64,000 nucleotides of DNA, from positions 1 through 64,000 of the forward strand of contig NZ_BOPO01000150.1 in NCBI RefSeq assembly GCF_017312725.1, written 5' to 3'. Position numbers and translations under genes: made by a program. The stretch is from Actinocatenispora comari (GTDB lineage: Bacteria > Actinomycetota > Actinomycetes > Mycobacteriales > Micromonosporaceae). Positions 33,523 through 43,030 of this stretch are shown here, piece by piece (position 1 is the stretch's first letter; each line of letters begins with the position of its first letter). The notes under the pieces were generated by a model. The model worked only from the letters and a program-made list of their open reading frames with translations. It was not told the DNA's origin and ran no database searches.

Positions 33523-34818
33523 ATGGGGCTCACCACCGGCCGCCGGCTGCTGTTCGCCACGACCTGCGCCGGCGCCGTCGCGACCGTGTACGCGGCCCAG
33601 CCGGTACTCGCCGAGATCGGTGCCGACCTGCGGGTGCCGGACGCCGAACTGGGCTGGATCGTCACCGCCGGCCAGCTCGGCTACCTGGCCGGGCTCGCCT
33701 TGCTGGTTCCGTTGGGCGACCTGGTCGACCGGCGCCGGCTGATCACGATCCACCTGGTACTGGCCGCCGCCGGCGTGGCGGTCGCGGCGGTCGCCACCCG
33801 TACCTGGCTGCTGCTGGCCGGGGTGGGCCTCGCCGGACTGTTCGCGGTCGTCGTCCAGACGACCGTCGCGTACGCCGCCGCGCTGGCCACCCCGGCCGAC
33901 CGCGGCCGCACCCTCGGTACGGTGACCGCCGGCGTCGTCGTCGGCATCCTCGGCGCCCGGGTGGCCGCCGGCGCGCTCGCGGCGGTGGGCGGCTGGCGCA
34001 GCGTCTACCTCGCGCTCGCCGCGCTCCTGCTCGCCCTGGCGTACCTGGTCCGACGGCTGCTGCCGGCGGACCCGCGCACCGAACGCGCCTCGTACCGGGC
34101 GGTGCTCGCCTCGCTCGGCGGGCTGTTCCGGGAGCGGCTGTTCGTCACGCGCGGGCTGGTCGCGCTCTTCCTCTTCGCCTCGTTCGGCACGCTGTGGAGC
34201 GGCCTCGCGCTGCCGCTCGCCGCGGCCCCGTGGCGGCTGGGTACGGCACAGATCGGGCTGTTCGGCGTCGCCGGGCTGGCCGGCGCCCTCGGCGCCGCGC
34301 GGGCCGGGCGGTGGGCCGACCGCGGCCTCGCCGGCCCCGTCACCGGCGGCGCGCTCGTTCTGCTCGCCGTATCCTGGCTCGCCCTCGTCCAGGCGTCGTG
34401 GTCGCTCTGGCTGGTCGGCGCCGGCGTGCTGGCGCTCGACTTCGCCGTCCAGGTCGTCCACGTCGGCAACCAGCACACGCTGACCGCGGCCCACCCGGAC
34501 CGCACCAGCACCGTCGTCGGCGGATACATGATCTTCTACTCGCTCGGCTCGGCGCTCGGCGCGGCGGCCACGACCACCGCGTACGCGAGCGCCGGCTGGC
34601 GCGGCTCCAGCTTCCTCGGCGCCGCCTTCGCCGGCTGCGCCTTCCTGGCCTGGTTGGCCGGCAGGGTCCGGTCGGCCGGCGGCCCGGCCGGCAGTGTCCG
34701 GTCGGCCGCCGGCCACAAGCCCGCCGGCCACAAGCCCGCCGGCCACAAGCCCGCCGGCTGCAAGTCCGCCGGCCCGGTCGCGGTCAGCTGCGCACCGAGG
34801 AGTCCCACCGCCAGCTGA
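33523..34818 (+). CDS. MFS transporter with pentapeptide-repeat tail
   Basis: 431 residues. Twelve hydrophobic segments start with LLFATTCAGAVATVYAAQPV, and motif A is LLVPLGDLVDRRRL; it resembles the NepI/YbcL-like efflux members. After the last helix (about residue 385) a polar tail contains AGHKPAGHKPAGHKPAGCKS, coded by a 15-bp repeat. ATG 33523 has GGGGAGG upstream. Control by the divergent HxlR regulator is likely. It overlaps the convergent DinB gene by 35 bp, the tail being in the overlap. Confidence 0.88.
   Translation: MGLTTGRRLLFATTCAGAVATVYAAQPVLAEIGADLRVPDAELGWIVTAGQLGYLAGLALLVPLGDLVDRRRLITIHLVLAAAGVAVAAVATRTWLLLAGVGLAGLFAVVVQTTVAYAAALATPADRGRTLGTVTAGVVVGILGARVAAGALAAVGGWRSVYLALAALLLALAYLVRRLLPADPRTERASYRAVLASLGGLFRERLFVTRGLVALFLFASFGTLWSGLALPLAAAPWRLGTAQIGLFGVAGLAGALGAARAGRWADRGLAGPVTGGALVLLAVSWLALVQASWSLWLVGAGVLALDFAVQVVHVGNQHTLTAAHPDRTSTVVGGYMIFYSLGSALGAAATTTAYASAGWRGSSFLGAAFAGCAFLAWLAGRVRSAGGPAGSVRSAAGHKPAGHKPAGHKPAGCKSAGPVAVSCAPRSPTAS
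34711..34770. repeat. 15-bp tandem repeat coding AGHKP units
   Basis: GGCCACAAGCCCGCC occurs three times perfectly (34711-34755) and once as GGCTGCAAGTCCGCC. It is in frame with the MFS tail. Confidence 0.95.
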
Positions 34819-35413
34819 CACCGCGGGTTTCCGGGGTACGGCCGGTGGCGGCGAGCAGGTCGTGCCAGGCGTCGCCGGTACGGGCGGCGGCCGGGAAGAT
34901 CCGGTCGAGCACCCGCCCGACGACCGCCTCGTCCGGCCGGTGGTCGATGCCGTGCGCCCGCAGGATGTCGTACGCGTGCAGGGTGGTCTCGGTGACCCCC
35001 ATCGCGGCGAGCGCCGTCGCGTCGGGGTTGCCGTACGGGTGCCAGCCGATCCGGTCCGCCGGGGCGGTCGCGACGACCGCGACAAGCAGCCCGCCGACCG
35101 CGTCGAGGCACTGGCAAATCGCCTCGGTGCCGCCGTCCTCCTCCGGCCAGAACAGGAACGGCGGGCCGTCCGGGCGCGGCTGCATCGGCTCGACCAGCGG
35201 CGTGTACGAGTCGCCGTGGCCCCGCTCGCCGGACAGCTGCATGGCGTAGCTGCCAAGGTCGTCGAGGATGTGCGCGGCGGTCTCCCGACAGGACCAGTCC
35301 AGGTCCGCGGCCGGACGCTCCCAGCCGTCGTCCGGGATCAGGGCGAGACGGTCGATGACGGCCTGCACGGTGTCGCGGACATCGGCGGCGGGTTGCGGCA
35401 GTTCGCTCGGCAT
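34784..35413 (-). CDS. DinB-fold/maleylpyruvate-isomerase-type (mycothiol-dependent) protein
   Basis: 209 residues. SCRETAAHILDDLGSYAMQL (about 41-60) is the metal-binding helix of MDMPI-N domain proteins and VTETTLHAYDILRA carries a further His. Actinobacterial members use mycothiol or related thiols in isomerase or S-transferase reactions; the substrate is unknown. ATG 35413 lies 6 nt after TACCCT, so it is probably leaderless. The 3' end overlaps the MFS gene. Confidence 0.85.
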   Translation of the reverse strand: MPSELPQPAADVRDTVQAVIDRLALIPDDGWERPAADLDWSCRETAAHILDDLGSYAMQLSGERGHGDSYTPLVEPMQPRPDGPPFLFWPEEDGGTEAICQCLDAVGGLLVAVVATAPADRIGWHPYGNPDATALAAMGVTETTLHAYDILRAHGIDHRPDEAVVGRVLDRIFPAAARTGDAWHDLLAATGRTPETRGVSWRWDSSVRS

Positions 35414-35553
35414 GGCGGGAGGGTAGCCAGTCCGACCCCGTGGCCACGATCGGATTTCCCCAGACAGTCCAGAGCCGCGACGAGACGGCTTGGTTGCGCG
35501 CAGTGGCGTCGCTACGATGAGCGATCCAGCATATTTGGGTCAGGTGGGTCGGA

Positions 35554-38500
35554 GTGGGGCGCGAGTCGCAAGACACCGGTGGCCGCACCCGGAGACTGCA
35601 CGTCAGCGTGCTCGGGCCGGTACGGGCCTGGTGGGACGAGCAGGAGGTGGAGCTCGGGCCGGCCCGCCAGCGCGCCCTGCTCGCCGCACTGCTGTTGCGC
35701 CCCACCGTGACCGTCAGCGCGGAGGGCCTGCTCGACGCGGTCTGGGGCGAGCGCCCGCCGGCCAGCGGCACCCGCGTCGTCCCCGTCTACGTGTACCGGC
35801 TGCGCCGCTGCCTGGCGCGCACCGGCGTGCCGGCGCCGGCCACCGTGCTCCGCAGCCAGCGCGGTGGGTACCGGTTCGACGACGCCGACGCGAGCATCGA
35901 CGCGGCGCGGCTGACCGCGCTGCTCGCCGCCGCCGACGCGGCCCGGGACGCCGGCGACGCGGCGACCGCGGTCGACCGGTACGGGACGGCGGTGCGGTTG
36001 TTCACCGGGGAACCGCTCGCCGGCGTGCCCGGCCCGTACGCGGCGGCGGAACGGCTGCGGCTGACCGAACGCCGCGCCGCGGCGCTGCGGTCCCGGTTGG
36101 ACGCGCAGCTCACGCTCGGCGCCTACGCCGAGATGGTCGACGACCTCGCCACCCTGACCCCGGCGTACCCGCACGACGAGCAGCTGGCCGGGCTGCTGAT
36201 GCGGGCGCTGCACGGCCTCGGCCGGCGGGCCGACGCGCTCGACGTGTTCACCGCGTTCCGGGCCCGGCTGGTCACCGAGCTCGGCGTCGAGCCGGGCGCC
36301 GAACTGCACCGGGTCCAGCGCGAGGTCCTCACCGGCGACGCCCCGGCAGCATGCGCACCGCTCCGGACCGCCCCCACGACAGCACCGACCGCCCACGCCG
36401 CAGCGACGACGGCGCACGCGCCGGGACCGGCGGCCCCGTTGCCGGAAACGGCCGAGCCGACCGCCCATGCCGCAACGCCGGCGGCGCACGCGCCGGGACC
36501 GGCGGCTCCGTCATGGGGAACGGCCGATGGGACGACAGCGCCCTCGGCGGGATGGACGGTCCAGTCGCCGGGAGCGGCCGCCGAGCCGGCAGCGACGGCC
36601 GGGGCGACGGCGATTGCCGGCGCGACCGCCACGGCCGGGACGACAGGGAAGGCCGGCGCGACAGAGGCGGCTGGGACGACAGGGGCGGCCGGGGCGAGGG
36701 GAGCGGCCGGGGCGGCGGGTCCACCCGGCAGCACGGAGCCGAGCGCGCCGGAGGCGACAGCGGTGCCGGACGAGTTGCCGGGCAACGCCGGGGAGCTCGT
36801 CGGGCGGGACCGGGAACTGTGCGCGCTGGTCGGCGGCGGTGACGCGGGGCTGGTGTCGGTCGTCGTGGTGACCGGTGTCGCCGGCGCCGGCAAGACGGCG
36901 CTCGCGACCCGCGCGGCGCACGCGCTGCGGCCCGGCTTCCCGGACGGCTGCCTGTTCGTCGACCTGCACGGGCACACCGCGATCCAGCGCGGCCTGCCGC
37001 CGGAACGGCTGCTGCGCCGGCTGCTCGCCGCGCTCGGCGTCGGGGCCGACGGGCTGCCGGACGAGCTGGACGAGCTCGTCGCCCGGTGGCGCTCGGCGAC
37101 CGCGCACCGCCGGCTGCTCGTCGTCCTCGACGACGCGACGAGTACCGAGCAGGTCCGGCCGGCACTGCCGAGCGGCGCCGGCAGCCGGGTACTGGTGACC
37201 AGCCGCAACCGGCTCGCCGGCCTCGACGCCGCCCACCGGGTCACGGTGGAACCGTTGCCGGACGAGGAATCCGTTCGACTGCTCGGTCGGCTGGTCGGCG
37301 CCGAGCGGGCCGCTGGCGAACCCGCCGCGGTACGCGAGCTCGCGCGGCTGTGCGGCGGCCTGCCGCTCGCGCTGTGCATCGCCGGCACCCGGCTGCACAA
37401 CCGTCCCATGTGGACTGTGGGGCACCTGGTCGGCCGGGTGGCGGACGAGCAGCGCCGGCTCGGCGAGCTGACCGCCGAGGACCGGGGCGTCGAGGCGGCG
37501 CTCGCCCCGTCGTACGACCACCTGCCGGCCGAGCAGCAGCGGGCGTTCCGGATGCTCGGGCTGTCGCCGACGGTCGAGGTGGACGGGCTGGTGCTGGCCG
37601 CGATGCTCGGCTGGTCGGTGGTCCGGGCCGAACGGGCACTGGAGGCGCTGGTCGACGCCAGCCTGGTGCAGCAGCCCTCCGCCGGGCGGTACCGGCTGCA
37701 CGACCTCGTCGGCGTCTACGCCCGCCGGCTCGCCGACGACGACCCGGCCGAGTCGGTCGCCGCGGCCCGCACCGGGGTACTGCGGCTCTACCTCGCCGCG
37801 GCCCGGTGCGCCGCGGACCACGCCGCCGACCGGCCCGGCCCGGACGCCGCGCCGTTCCCGGACCGCGGTACCGCGACGGGCTGGCTGGACGCGACCGGCG
37901 GCGGCGTGGTGGACGTGGTGTCGCACGCCGTCGCGGTCGGCCGCCCGGGCCTCGCCGGCGAGATCGCCGAGGCGCTGGTCGACTACCTGACCCGGCAGGG
38001 CAGGTACCGGGAGTGCCAGGCGGTGTTGCGGATCGCGCTCGCCGCCGCGGACCGTACCGGCGACCGGCGGCTGGCGGCGTCGCTGCGGATCGGGCTCGGC
38101 AACGTGTTCGGCATGCAGGCCGACTACCCGGACGCGGAGCGGGAACTCGACGCCGCGCTGCGGATCGCCGTGGCCGCCGGCGATCGCCGGCAGCAGGCGC
38201 GCGCGCTCGGCGGCCTCGCCACCGCGGCCCGGTCGGTTGGCCGGGACCGGGACGCCGCCGACCGGCTGGCCGCGCTGATGGAACTGGCCCGCGATCTCTC
38301 CGACGACCGGCTCACCGGGATGGCGCTGTGCAACCTCGGCGTGGTCGAACACCAGCTGGGCAGCTCGGTGGCGGCGCTGGACCGGCTGGCCGACGCCACC
38401 CGGCTCGGCGAGGACACCGACGACCCGCGGCTCGCCGGCAACGCGCTGTGTCACGCCGGCGGCGTGCTGCTCGACCTCGACCGGTACGCGGAGGCGGCGG

Positions 38501-38745
38501 TGCGGCTGCGCCGGGCCATCGGGTACGCGGAACGGGCCGGCGACCGGCCGCTGCGGGCGTTCGCGCAGACCCGGCTGGCCACCGCGGAGCAGCGGCTCGG
38601 CCACCACGCCACCGCACTCGCGCTGCACCACACGGCGGCCGCGGCGACCACCGACCAGCCCGACACCGAACTGGGCCGCGAGGTCGCCGACCGGCTCGCC
38701 GCGCACCGGCGCCGCGCCGGCGACCCCGCCGCCCCACCGGGTTGA
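35554..38745 (+). CDS. AfsR-like SARP regulator (OmpR-type DBD, BTAD, NB-ARC, TPR)
   Basis: 1063 residues. Order: OmpR-type DNA-binding domain (about 14-90, HVSVLGPVRAWWDEQEVELG), BTAD (about 95-245), a low-complexity linker (about 255-408), NB-ARC ATPase (about 410-700; Walker A GVAGAGKT with K447, then LLVVLDDAT), and TPRs (about 800-1040). AfsR-like proteins bind direct repeats upstream of -10 boxes and switch on secondary metabolism after ATP binding and phosphorylation. GTG 35554 has GGTCGGA upstream; TACGAT at 35513 is a -10 candidate. No biosynthetic cluster is adjacent, so the target is probably elsewhere. Confidence 0.92.
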   Translation: MGRESQDTGGRTRRLHVSVLGPVRAWWDEQEVELGPARQRALLAALLLRPTVTVSAEGLLDAVWGERPPASGTRVVPVYVYRLRRCLARTGVPAPATVLRSQRGGYRFDDADASIDAARLTALLAAADAARDAGDAATAVDRYGTAVRLFTGEPLAGVPGPYAAAERLRLTERRAAALRSRLDAQLTLGAYAEMVDDLATLTPAYPHDEQLAGLLMRALHGLGRRADALDVFTAFRARLVTELGVEPGAELHRVQREVLTGDAPAACAPLRTAPTTAPTAHAAATTAHAPGPAAPLPETAEPTAHAATPAAHAPGPAAPSWGTADGTTAPSAGWTVQSPGAAAEPAATAGATAIAGATATAGTTGKAGATEAAGTTGAAGARGAAGAAGPPGSTEPSAPEATAVPDELPGNAGELVGRDRELCALVGGGDAGLVSVVVVTGVAGAGKTALATRAAHALRPGFPDGCLFVDLHGHTAIQRGLPPERLLRRLLAALGVGADGLPDELDELVARWRSATAHRRLLVVLDDATSTEQVRPALPSGAGSRVLVTSRNRLAGLDAAHRVTVEPLPDEESVRLLGRLVGAERAAGEPAAVRELARLCGGLPLALCIAGTRLHNRPMWTVGHLVGRVADEQRRLGELTAEDRGVEAALAPSYDHLPAEQQRAFRMLGLSPTVEVDGLVLAAMLGWSVVRAERALEALVDASLVQQPSAGRYRLHDLVGVYARRLADDDPAESVAAARTGVLRLYLAAARCAADHAADRPGPDAAPFPDRGTATGWLDATGGGVVDVVSHAVAVGRPGLAGEIAEALVDYLTRQGRYRECQAVLRIALAAADRTGDRRLAASLRIGLGNVFGMQADYPDAERELDAALRIAVAAGDRRQQARALGGLATAARSVGRDRDAADRLAALMELARDLSDDRLTGMALCNLGVVEHQLGSSVAALDRLADATRLGEDTDDPRLAGNALCHAGGVLLDLDRYAEAAVRLRRAIGYAERAGDRPLRAFAQTRLATAEQRLGHHATALALHHTAAAATTDQPDTELGREVADRLAAHRRRAGDPAAPPG
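36598..36720. repeat. 18-bp tandem repeat coding AGATxx hexapeptides in the linker
   Basis: Six units of 18 bp and most of a seventh encode AGATAI, AGATAT, AGTTGK, AGATEA, AGTTGA and AGARGA in the linker between BTAD and NB-ARC. Just upstream a PTAHAA/AAHAPGPAAP segment also occurs twice. The linker length is therefore probably variable between strains. Confidence 0.8.
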
Positions 38746-38833
38746 TCATGGGTCGGTGCCAGCGTCGAGCGCGGGCCGAGGTCGATAGGTAAGCGCTTTC
38801 CGAGCGCGGCGCCCCGTGGTCGACGGACCTGGG

Positions 38834-39526
38834 TCAGCCCGACAGCTGGGTCGCGATCTCGGCGAGCAGCCGGGCGAACTCGGCGGGCTTGCTGAACATC
38901 GGCCAGTGGCCGGAGTCGAGATCGACCAGCTCCAGCCGCTTCACCCTGGCCAGCTCCGGCGCCTCGCCCCCGTCGATCCACTCGCGCGCCTGGGCCGGGC
39001 TGAACTCGGGGCACACCAGCACCGTCGGCACGTCGTACCGCCGGTCGTCGGTCAGCCGGACCACACCGCGCGCGACCCGCTCGGGCACCGGCACCGCGGT
39101 GGCCTCGAACCGCCGGCGGGCCGGCTCGTCCAGGTCGGCCGAGTCCGGGCCCTCGAACGGCCCCCAGCCGGGGAACCGCATCCCGCCGTCCTGCATCTCG
39201 AAGAAGTCGGCGTACTTCTCGCCGTCCGGGTTCGGGAAGCCACCGACCAGCGCCGCCCCGGCGAGCCGCTCCGGCCGGGCGTCGGCGGCCAGCCAGGCCA
39301 GCGAGGTGGCCGCGGAGTGGCCCACCACCAGCGGGGCCCCGTCGGCCGCGTCCACCGCAGCGAGGACCGCGGCGACCTGGTCGTCGAGCGTGGCGTCCGC
39401 GCGGCCGTCACCCTGGCCCGGCAGCATCACCGGCATCGCGTGGTGGCCGTGCGCTTCGATCGCCGGTACCACCTCGTCCCAGGCGGAGCCGTCCAGCCAG
39501 AGACCGGCCACGAGCACGATGTCCAT
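38834..39526 (-). CDS. alpha/beta hydrolase
   Basis: 230 residues. Nucleophile S71 in VVGHSAATSLAW (G-H-S-A-A, last Gly replaced by Ala), probable acid in VLVCPEFSP region, and His in LDSGHWPMFSKP. The compact size and GLWLDGSAWDEVVP start resemble salicylate-esterase-like/RsbQ-like hydrolases. ATG 39526 has GGAGGAATTCG upstream. Convergent with AfsR-like gene and divergent from a WYL regulator that may control it. Confidence 0.88.
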   Translation of the reverse strand: MDIVLVAGLWLDGSAWDEVVPAIEAHGHHAMPVMLPGQGDGRADATLDDQVAAVLAAVDAADGAPLVVGHSAATSLAWLAADARPERLAGAALVGGFPNPDGEKYADFFEMQDGGMRFPGWGPFEGPDSADLDEPARRRFEATAVPVPERVARGVVRLTDDRRYDVPTVLVCPEFSPAQAREWIDGGEAPELARVKRLELVDLDSGHWPMFSKPAEFARLLAEIATQLSG

Positions 39527-39636
39527 GATCGAATTCCTCCCGAAATGTCGCTGGCCCGGCGCGTGCGGACCCCGTTCGTCGTCACGGTAGGTCAGGTTCC
39601 GGACGAAGAGCTGCCGGTTCTCGCTAGTCTGCTCGG

Positions 39637-40605
39637 GTGGCCGAGCTGAGTCCCACCGCGCGCGCCCTGCTCGCGCTGGAGATCCTGCACCAACGTCCCG
39701 GGGTGACCGCCGAGGAGCTGGCGTCCCGGCTCGGCGTCACCGAACGCGCCGCCCGCCGCTACGTCGGGATCCTGCGCGAGGCCGGCGTCCCGGTCGAGTC
39801 CACCCGCGGCCCGTACGGCGGGTACCGGCTCGGCCGCGGCGCCCGGCTGCCCCCGGTCGTGTTCACCGAGGAGGAGGCGCTCGGCCTGGTCATGGCGGTA
39901 CTGGACGGGCACCCCGCGGCCGCCGCCGGCGAGGACGGGATCGGCGCGGCGCTCAGCAAGGTCATCCGGGTGCTGCCGGACCGGGTCGGCCGGCAGGCGG
40001 CCGCGCTGCGCGCGCACGCCTCGGCCACACCCGACCGGCACGCCGCCCGGCCCGACCCGGTCACCACCAGCGCGCTCGTCGCCGCCTCGGCCGGCCAGCA
40101 GCGCGTCCGGCTGCGGTACCGGAGCGAGTCGGGCAACGAGTGGGAGACCGACGTGGACCCGTGGGCGGTCGTCGTCCGGTACGGGAAGTGGTACCTGCTG
40201 TGCCACTCGCACCGGGCCGACGCCGTGCGCACCTACCGGGTCGACCGGATCCGCGCGGTCGAGCAGACCCGGTACCGGTTCGAGCCGCCCGCCGACCTCG
40301 ACCCGGTCGCCGCGCTGGAGGAGAACCTCGGCGTCGGCTGGGAGTACGAGACCCGGGTCGCGTTCGACGCGCCACTGGCGAAGGTGGCGTCCTGGGTACG
40401 GCCGCCGATGGGGCGGCTGGAGCCGGCCGGCGACGGCTGCCTGCTCGTCGGCAGCACCAGCAACCCGCACATGTACGTCCGGGAGTGGCTGGCGACCTCG
40501 CCCTTCCCGTTCCGGATCGTCGGTGGCCCGGAACTGCGCGAGGTCGCCGCCACGGTCGCCGCCCAGTTCACCGCCGCCGTCGCCGACGAACGACCGGGGC
40601 GGTAG
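39637..40605 (+). CDS. WYL-domain transcriptional regulator (YafY-type)
   Basis: 322 residues. N-terminal winged HTH (EELASRLGVTERAARRYVGI, about 28-47), central WYL domain (about 140-205; YGKWYLLCHSHRADAVRTYR contains the WYL signature) and WCX C-terminal extension. These sense a ligand through the WYL SH3-like fold and regulate neighbours. GTG 39637 is 6 nt after TAGTCT. It is divergent from the alpha/beta hydrolase and convergent with an FAD oxidase. Confidence 0.93.
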   Translation: MAELSPTARALLALEILHQRPGVTAEELASRLGVTERAARRYVGILREAGVPVESTRGPYGGYRLGRGARLPPVVFTEEEALGLVMAVLDGHPAAAAGEDGIGAALSKVIRVLPDRVGRQAAALRAHASATPDRHAARPDPVTTSALVAASAGQQRVRLRYRSESGNEWETDVDPWAVVVRYGKWYLLCHSHRADAVRTYRVDRIRAVEQTRYRFEPPADLDPVAALEENLGVGWEYETRVAFDAPLAKVASWVRPPMGRLEPAGDGCLLVGSTSNPHMYVREWLATSPFPFRIVGGPELREVAATVAAQFTAAVADERPGR

Positions 40606-40609
40606 CGGG

Positions 40610-41962
40610 TCAGGCGGTCGGGACCGGGTGGTGGGGGCGCAGTACCTGCCGCGGATCGAACCGGGCCCGCAGCTCGGCCAGCCGCCGCCCGTCGCCGTCC
40701 TCGAAACCGGCCCGGAGCTGGTCCGGTGCCAACGGCCCGAAGCTGAAGTTCAGCGGGCGGCCGACCGCGCCCGGCTGCCACGGCGCCATCAGCCGGCGGT
40801 GCACCGCCGTCACCGCCTCGGGATCCGAGTCGACCGGCGACAGCACCGTCACCAGGTACTCCGCGTCCCGGTGACCGACCGCGTTCGGCACCTGCGGTGG
40901 GCGGGCCATCGCCCCGCCCAGGTGCCGGATGCCGACCACGCACAGCACCGAGGCCGTGGTGGCGTCCCGGCGCAGCGCGTCGAGCCGGTCCGCGTCGAGG
41001 TCGGACACCAGGACCGGGCTGGACCGGTACGGGTGCGCGCGTTCCGGCTCGGCGAAGATCGACCCGGACTCGGTGTACGGCAGTTCGCCGACGGTGTCCT
41101 GCACGCACTCGCCGAGCTCGCGCAGCGGCGCGATCAGCCGCTCCCCCGCCTCCGCCGGCCCGCACCAGCACAGCTGCAGCTTGGCGATGTTCCGGCCGCG
41201 CAGCCCGGCCGGGAACATCGGCAGGTCGGGGTAGCCGAGCATGCCGACCGCCGAGGTCATCTCGTCCGGCAGCGTGCGGGTCCACCGCCACCAGCCGGCC
41301 AGCACGTCCGGGTTCTTGTCGACGTCGAAGGCGAGCGAGCCGCCGTGGACGCGGTCCACCGGCAGCAGCCCGATCCGCATCCCGGTCACCACGCCGAGGT
41401 TGCCGCCCCCGCCCCGCAGCCCCCAGTACAGGTCGGGCTCGGTGTCGGCGGTCGCGTGCCGGAGCCGCCCGTCCGGGGTGACCACGTCGAGTTGCCGCAC
41501 GTGGTCGGCGGCGAACCCGTACCGGCGGGACAGCAGGCCGATGCCGCCGCCGAGGGTGTACGACACGGCGCCCAGCGCGGGGAAGCTGCCGGACAGCGGC
41601 GCCAGCCCGTACGGTGCGGTCGCGTCGATGACCTGCCGCCAGGTGGCGCCGGCCGACACCCACGCGGTCCGGGCGGCCGGGTCGACCCGTACCTCGGTCA
41701 GCGCACCGGTGGACAGCAGCAGGCCGCCGTCCAGCCCGACGTTGCGGCCGTGCCCGGTGGCCTGCACCGCGAGCGGCACGCCCCGGTCGGCGGCGAACGT
41801 GACCGCCACCCGGACGTCGTGCTCGTCGGCCGCGGCCAGTACCGCGTCGGGCCGGTGCGGGTCGAGCAGTTGGAAACCGCCACAGGCGGCGTCGAAACCG
41901 GCGTCGCCGGGCAGCAGGACCTGCCCGTGCACCTCGTCACGCAGTGTCGTCACATCGATCAT
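40610..41962 (-). CDS. FAD-binding oxidoreductase, berberine-bridge-enzyme-like
   Basis: 450 residues. PCMH-type FAD domain with QATGHGRNVG (H71, the histidine that usually carries covalent FAD), GGGIGLLSRRYG and LRGGGGNLGVVTG; the BBE C-terminal piece is the ending LNFSFGPLAPDQLR region. The second covalent Cys of bicovalent members is absent (the site reads AVSYTLGGG), so a monocovalent or noncovalent FAD is expected. It oxidises a secondary alcohol, sugar or alkaloid-like substrate. ATG 41962 follows TAGCGT by 7 nt. Flanked by two WYL regulators, of which the divergent one at 42026 is the likely controller. Confidence 0.9.
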   Translation of the reverse strand: MIDVTTLRDEVHGQVLLPGDAGFDAACGGFQLLDPHRPDAVLAAADEHDVRVAVTFAADRGVPLAVQATGHGRNVGLDGGLLLSTGALTEVRVDPAARTAWVSAGATWRQVIDATAPYGLAPLSGSFPALGAVSYTLGGGIGLLSRRYGFAADHVRQLDVVTPDGRLRHATADTEPDLYWGLRGGGGNLGVVTGMRIGLLPVDRVHGGSLAFDVDKNPDVLAGWWRWTRTLPDEMTSAVGMLGYPDLPMFPAGLRGRNIAKLQLCWCGPAEAGERLIAPLRELGECVQDTVGELPYTESGSIFAEPERAHPYRSSPVLVSDLDADRLDALRRDATTASVLCVVGIRHLGGAMARPPQVPNAVGHRDAEYLVTVLSPVDSDPEAVTAVHRRLMAPWQPGAVGRPLNFSFGPLAPDQLRAGFEDGDGRRLAELRARFDPRQVLRPHHPVPTA

Positions 41963-42025
41963 GCCGGCCACGCTAGGTCCCCTTCCGGTCTTAACGTGTC
42001 CGGAACGCGTGGCAACCTGGAACCC

Positions 42026-43030
42026 ATGACGAACCCCGACGAGCGCGACCCGCGCGGCGCCGCCGGGCGAGTGCCGCGGCGGGAGCTGCCGGGGCGGATG
42101 CTGCGGCTGCTGTCGCTGTTGCAGGGGCGGCGGGAGTGGTCCGGCCGGGAGCTGGCCGACCGGCTCGGCGTCACCGAACGCACCCTGCGCCGCGACATCC
42201 GCCGGCTGCGCGAGCTCGACTACCCGGTCGTCGGCAGCACCGGCACCGCCGGCGGGTACCGGCTGGCGTCCGGCCAGGCGCTGCCGCCGCTGCTGCTCGA
42301 CGACGACGAGGCGGTGGCGATCGCGCTCGCCCTGTCCACCGCGGCGCCGGGCATCGCCGAGGTGGGCGCGCGGGCGCTGGCGAAGCTGACCCAGGTGTTG
42401 CCGGCGCGGCTGCGCCCGCAGCTGACCCGGCTCGCCGACACGGTCGCGGCGGTACCGCACCGGCGGGCCACCGGTACCGACCCGGAGGTGCTCGCCACGC
42501 TCGCCGCGGCGTGCCGGGACACCGAGATCGTCACGTTCGACTACCGGGGCCGGTCCGGCCCGCCCGGCCGGCGCCGGGTCGAGCCGCACCACCTGGTCAC
42601 CCTCGGCGGCAACTGGTACCTGGTCGCGTACGACCCGGAGCGGGCCGACTGGCGCACGTTCCGGTTGGACCGGGTGGAGTCACCGGCCGGCACCCGGCAC
42701 CGGTTCACCCCGCGCGCGCTGCCGGCGCCGGACGCCGCCACCTACCTGGCCCGGTCGTTCGCCGGTGCCCGCTACCGCTACTCGGCCCGGGTCGACGTGG
42801 CGCTGCCGGCGGACTCCGTGCGCTCCCGGGTGTACCTGTCGATCCCGGGCCAGGTCAGCGAGCTCGGCCCGGACCGGTGCGGGGTGTCGATGAGCGCCGA
42901 CTCGCTCGACCTGGTCGTGCAGTACGTCGCGACGGTCGTCTCGCTGGGCGCCACGACGCGGCTGGACGCCGACCCGGAGGTCGCCGACCGGCTGCGTGCC
43001 CTGGCCACCGACCTCACCGCCCACACCTGA
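42026..43030 (+). CDS. WYL-domain transcriptional regulator
   Basis: 334 residues. HTH (RELADRLGVTERTLRRDIRR, about 42-61), then the WYL core (GGNWYLVAYDPERADWRTFR) and a WCX C-terminus. It is divergent from the FAD oxidoreductase, 63 bp away, and probably controls it. ATG 42026 follows CAACCT by 7 nt. A degenerate copy of its last codons lies downstream at 43081. Confidence 0.93.
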   Translation: MTNPDERDPRGAAGRVPRRELPGRMLRLLSLLQGRREWSGRELADRLGVTERTLRRDIRRLRELDYPVVGSTGTAGGYRLASGQALPPLLLDDDEAVAIALALSTAAPGIAEVGARALAKLTQVLPARLRPQLTRLADTVAAVPHRRATGTDPEVLATLAAACRDTEIVTFDYRGRSGPPGRRRVEPHHLVTLGGNWYLVAYDPERADWRTFRLDRVESPAGTRHRFTPRALPAPDAATYLARSFAGARYRYSARVDVALPADSVRSRVYLSIPGQVSELGPDRCGVSMSADSLDLVVQYVATVVSLGATTRLDADPEVADRLRALATDLTAHT

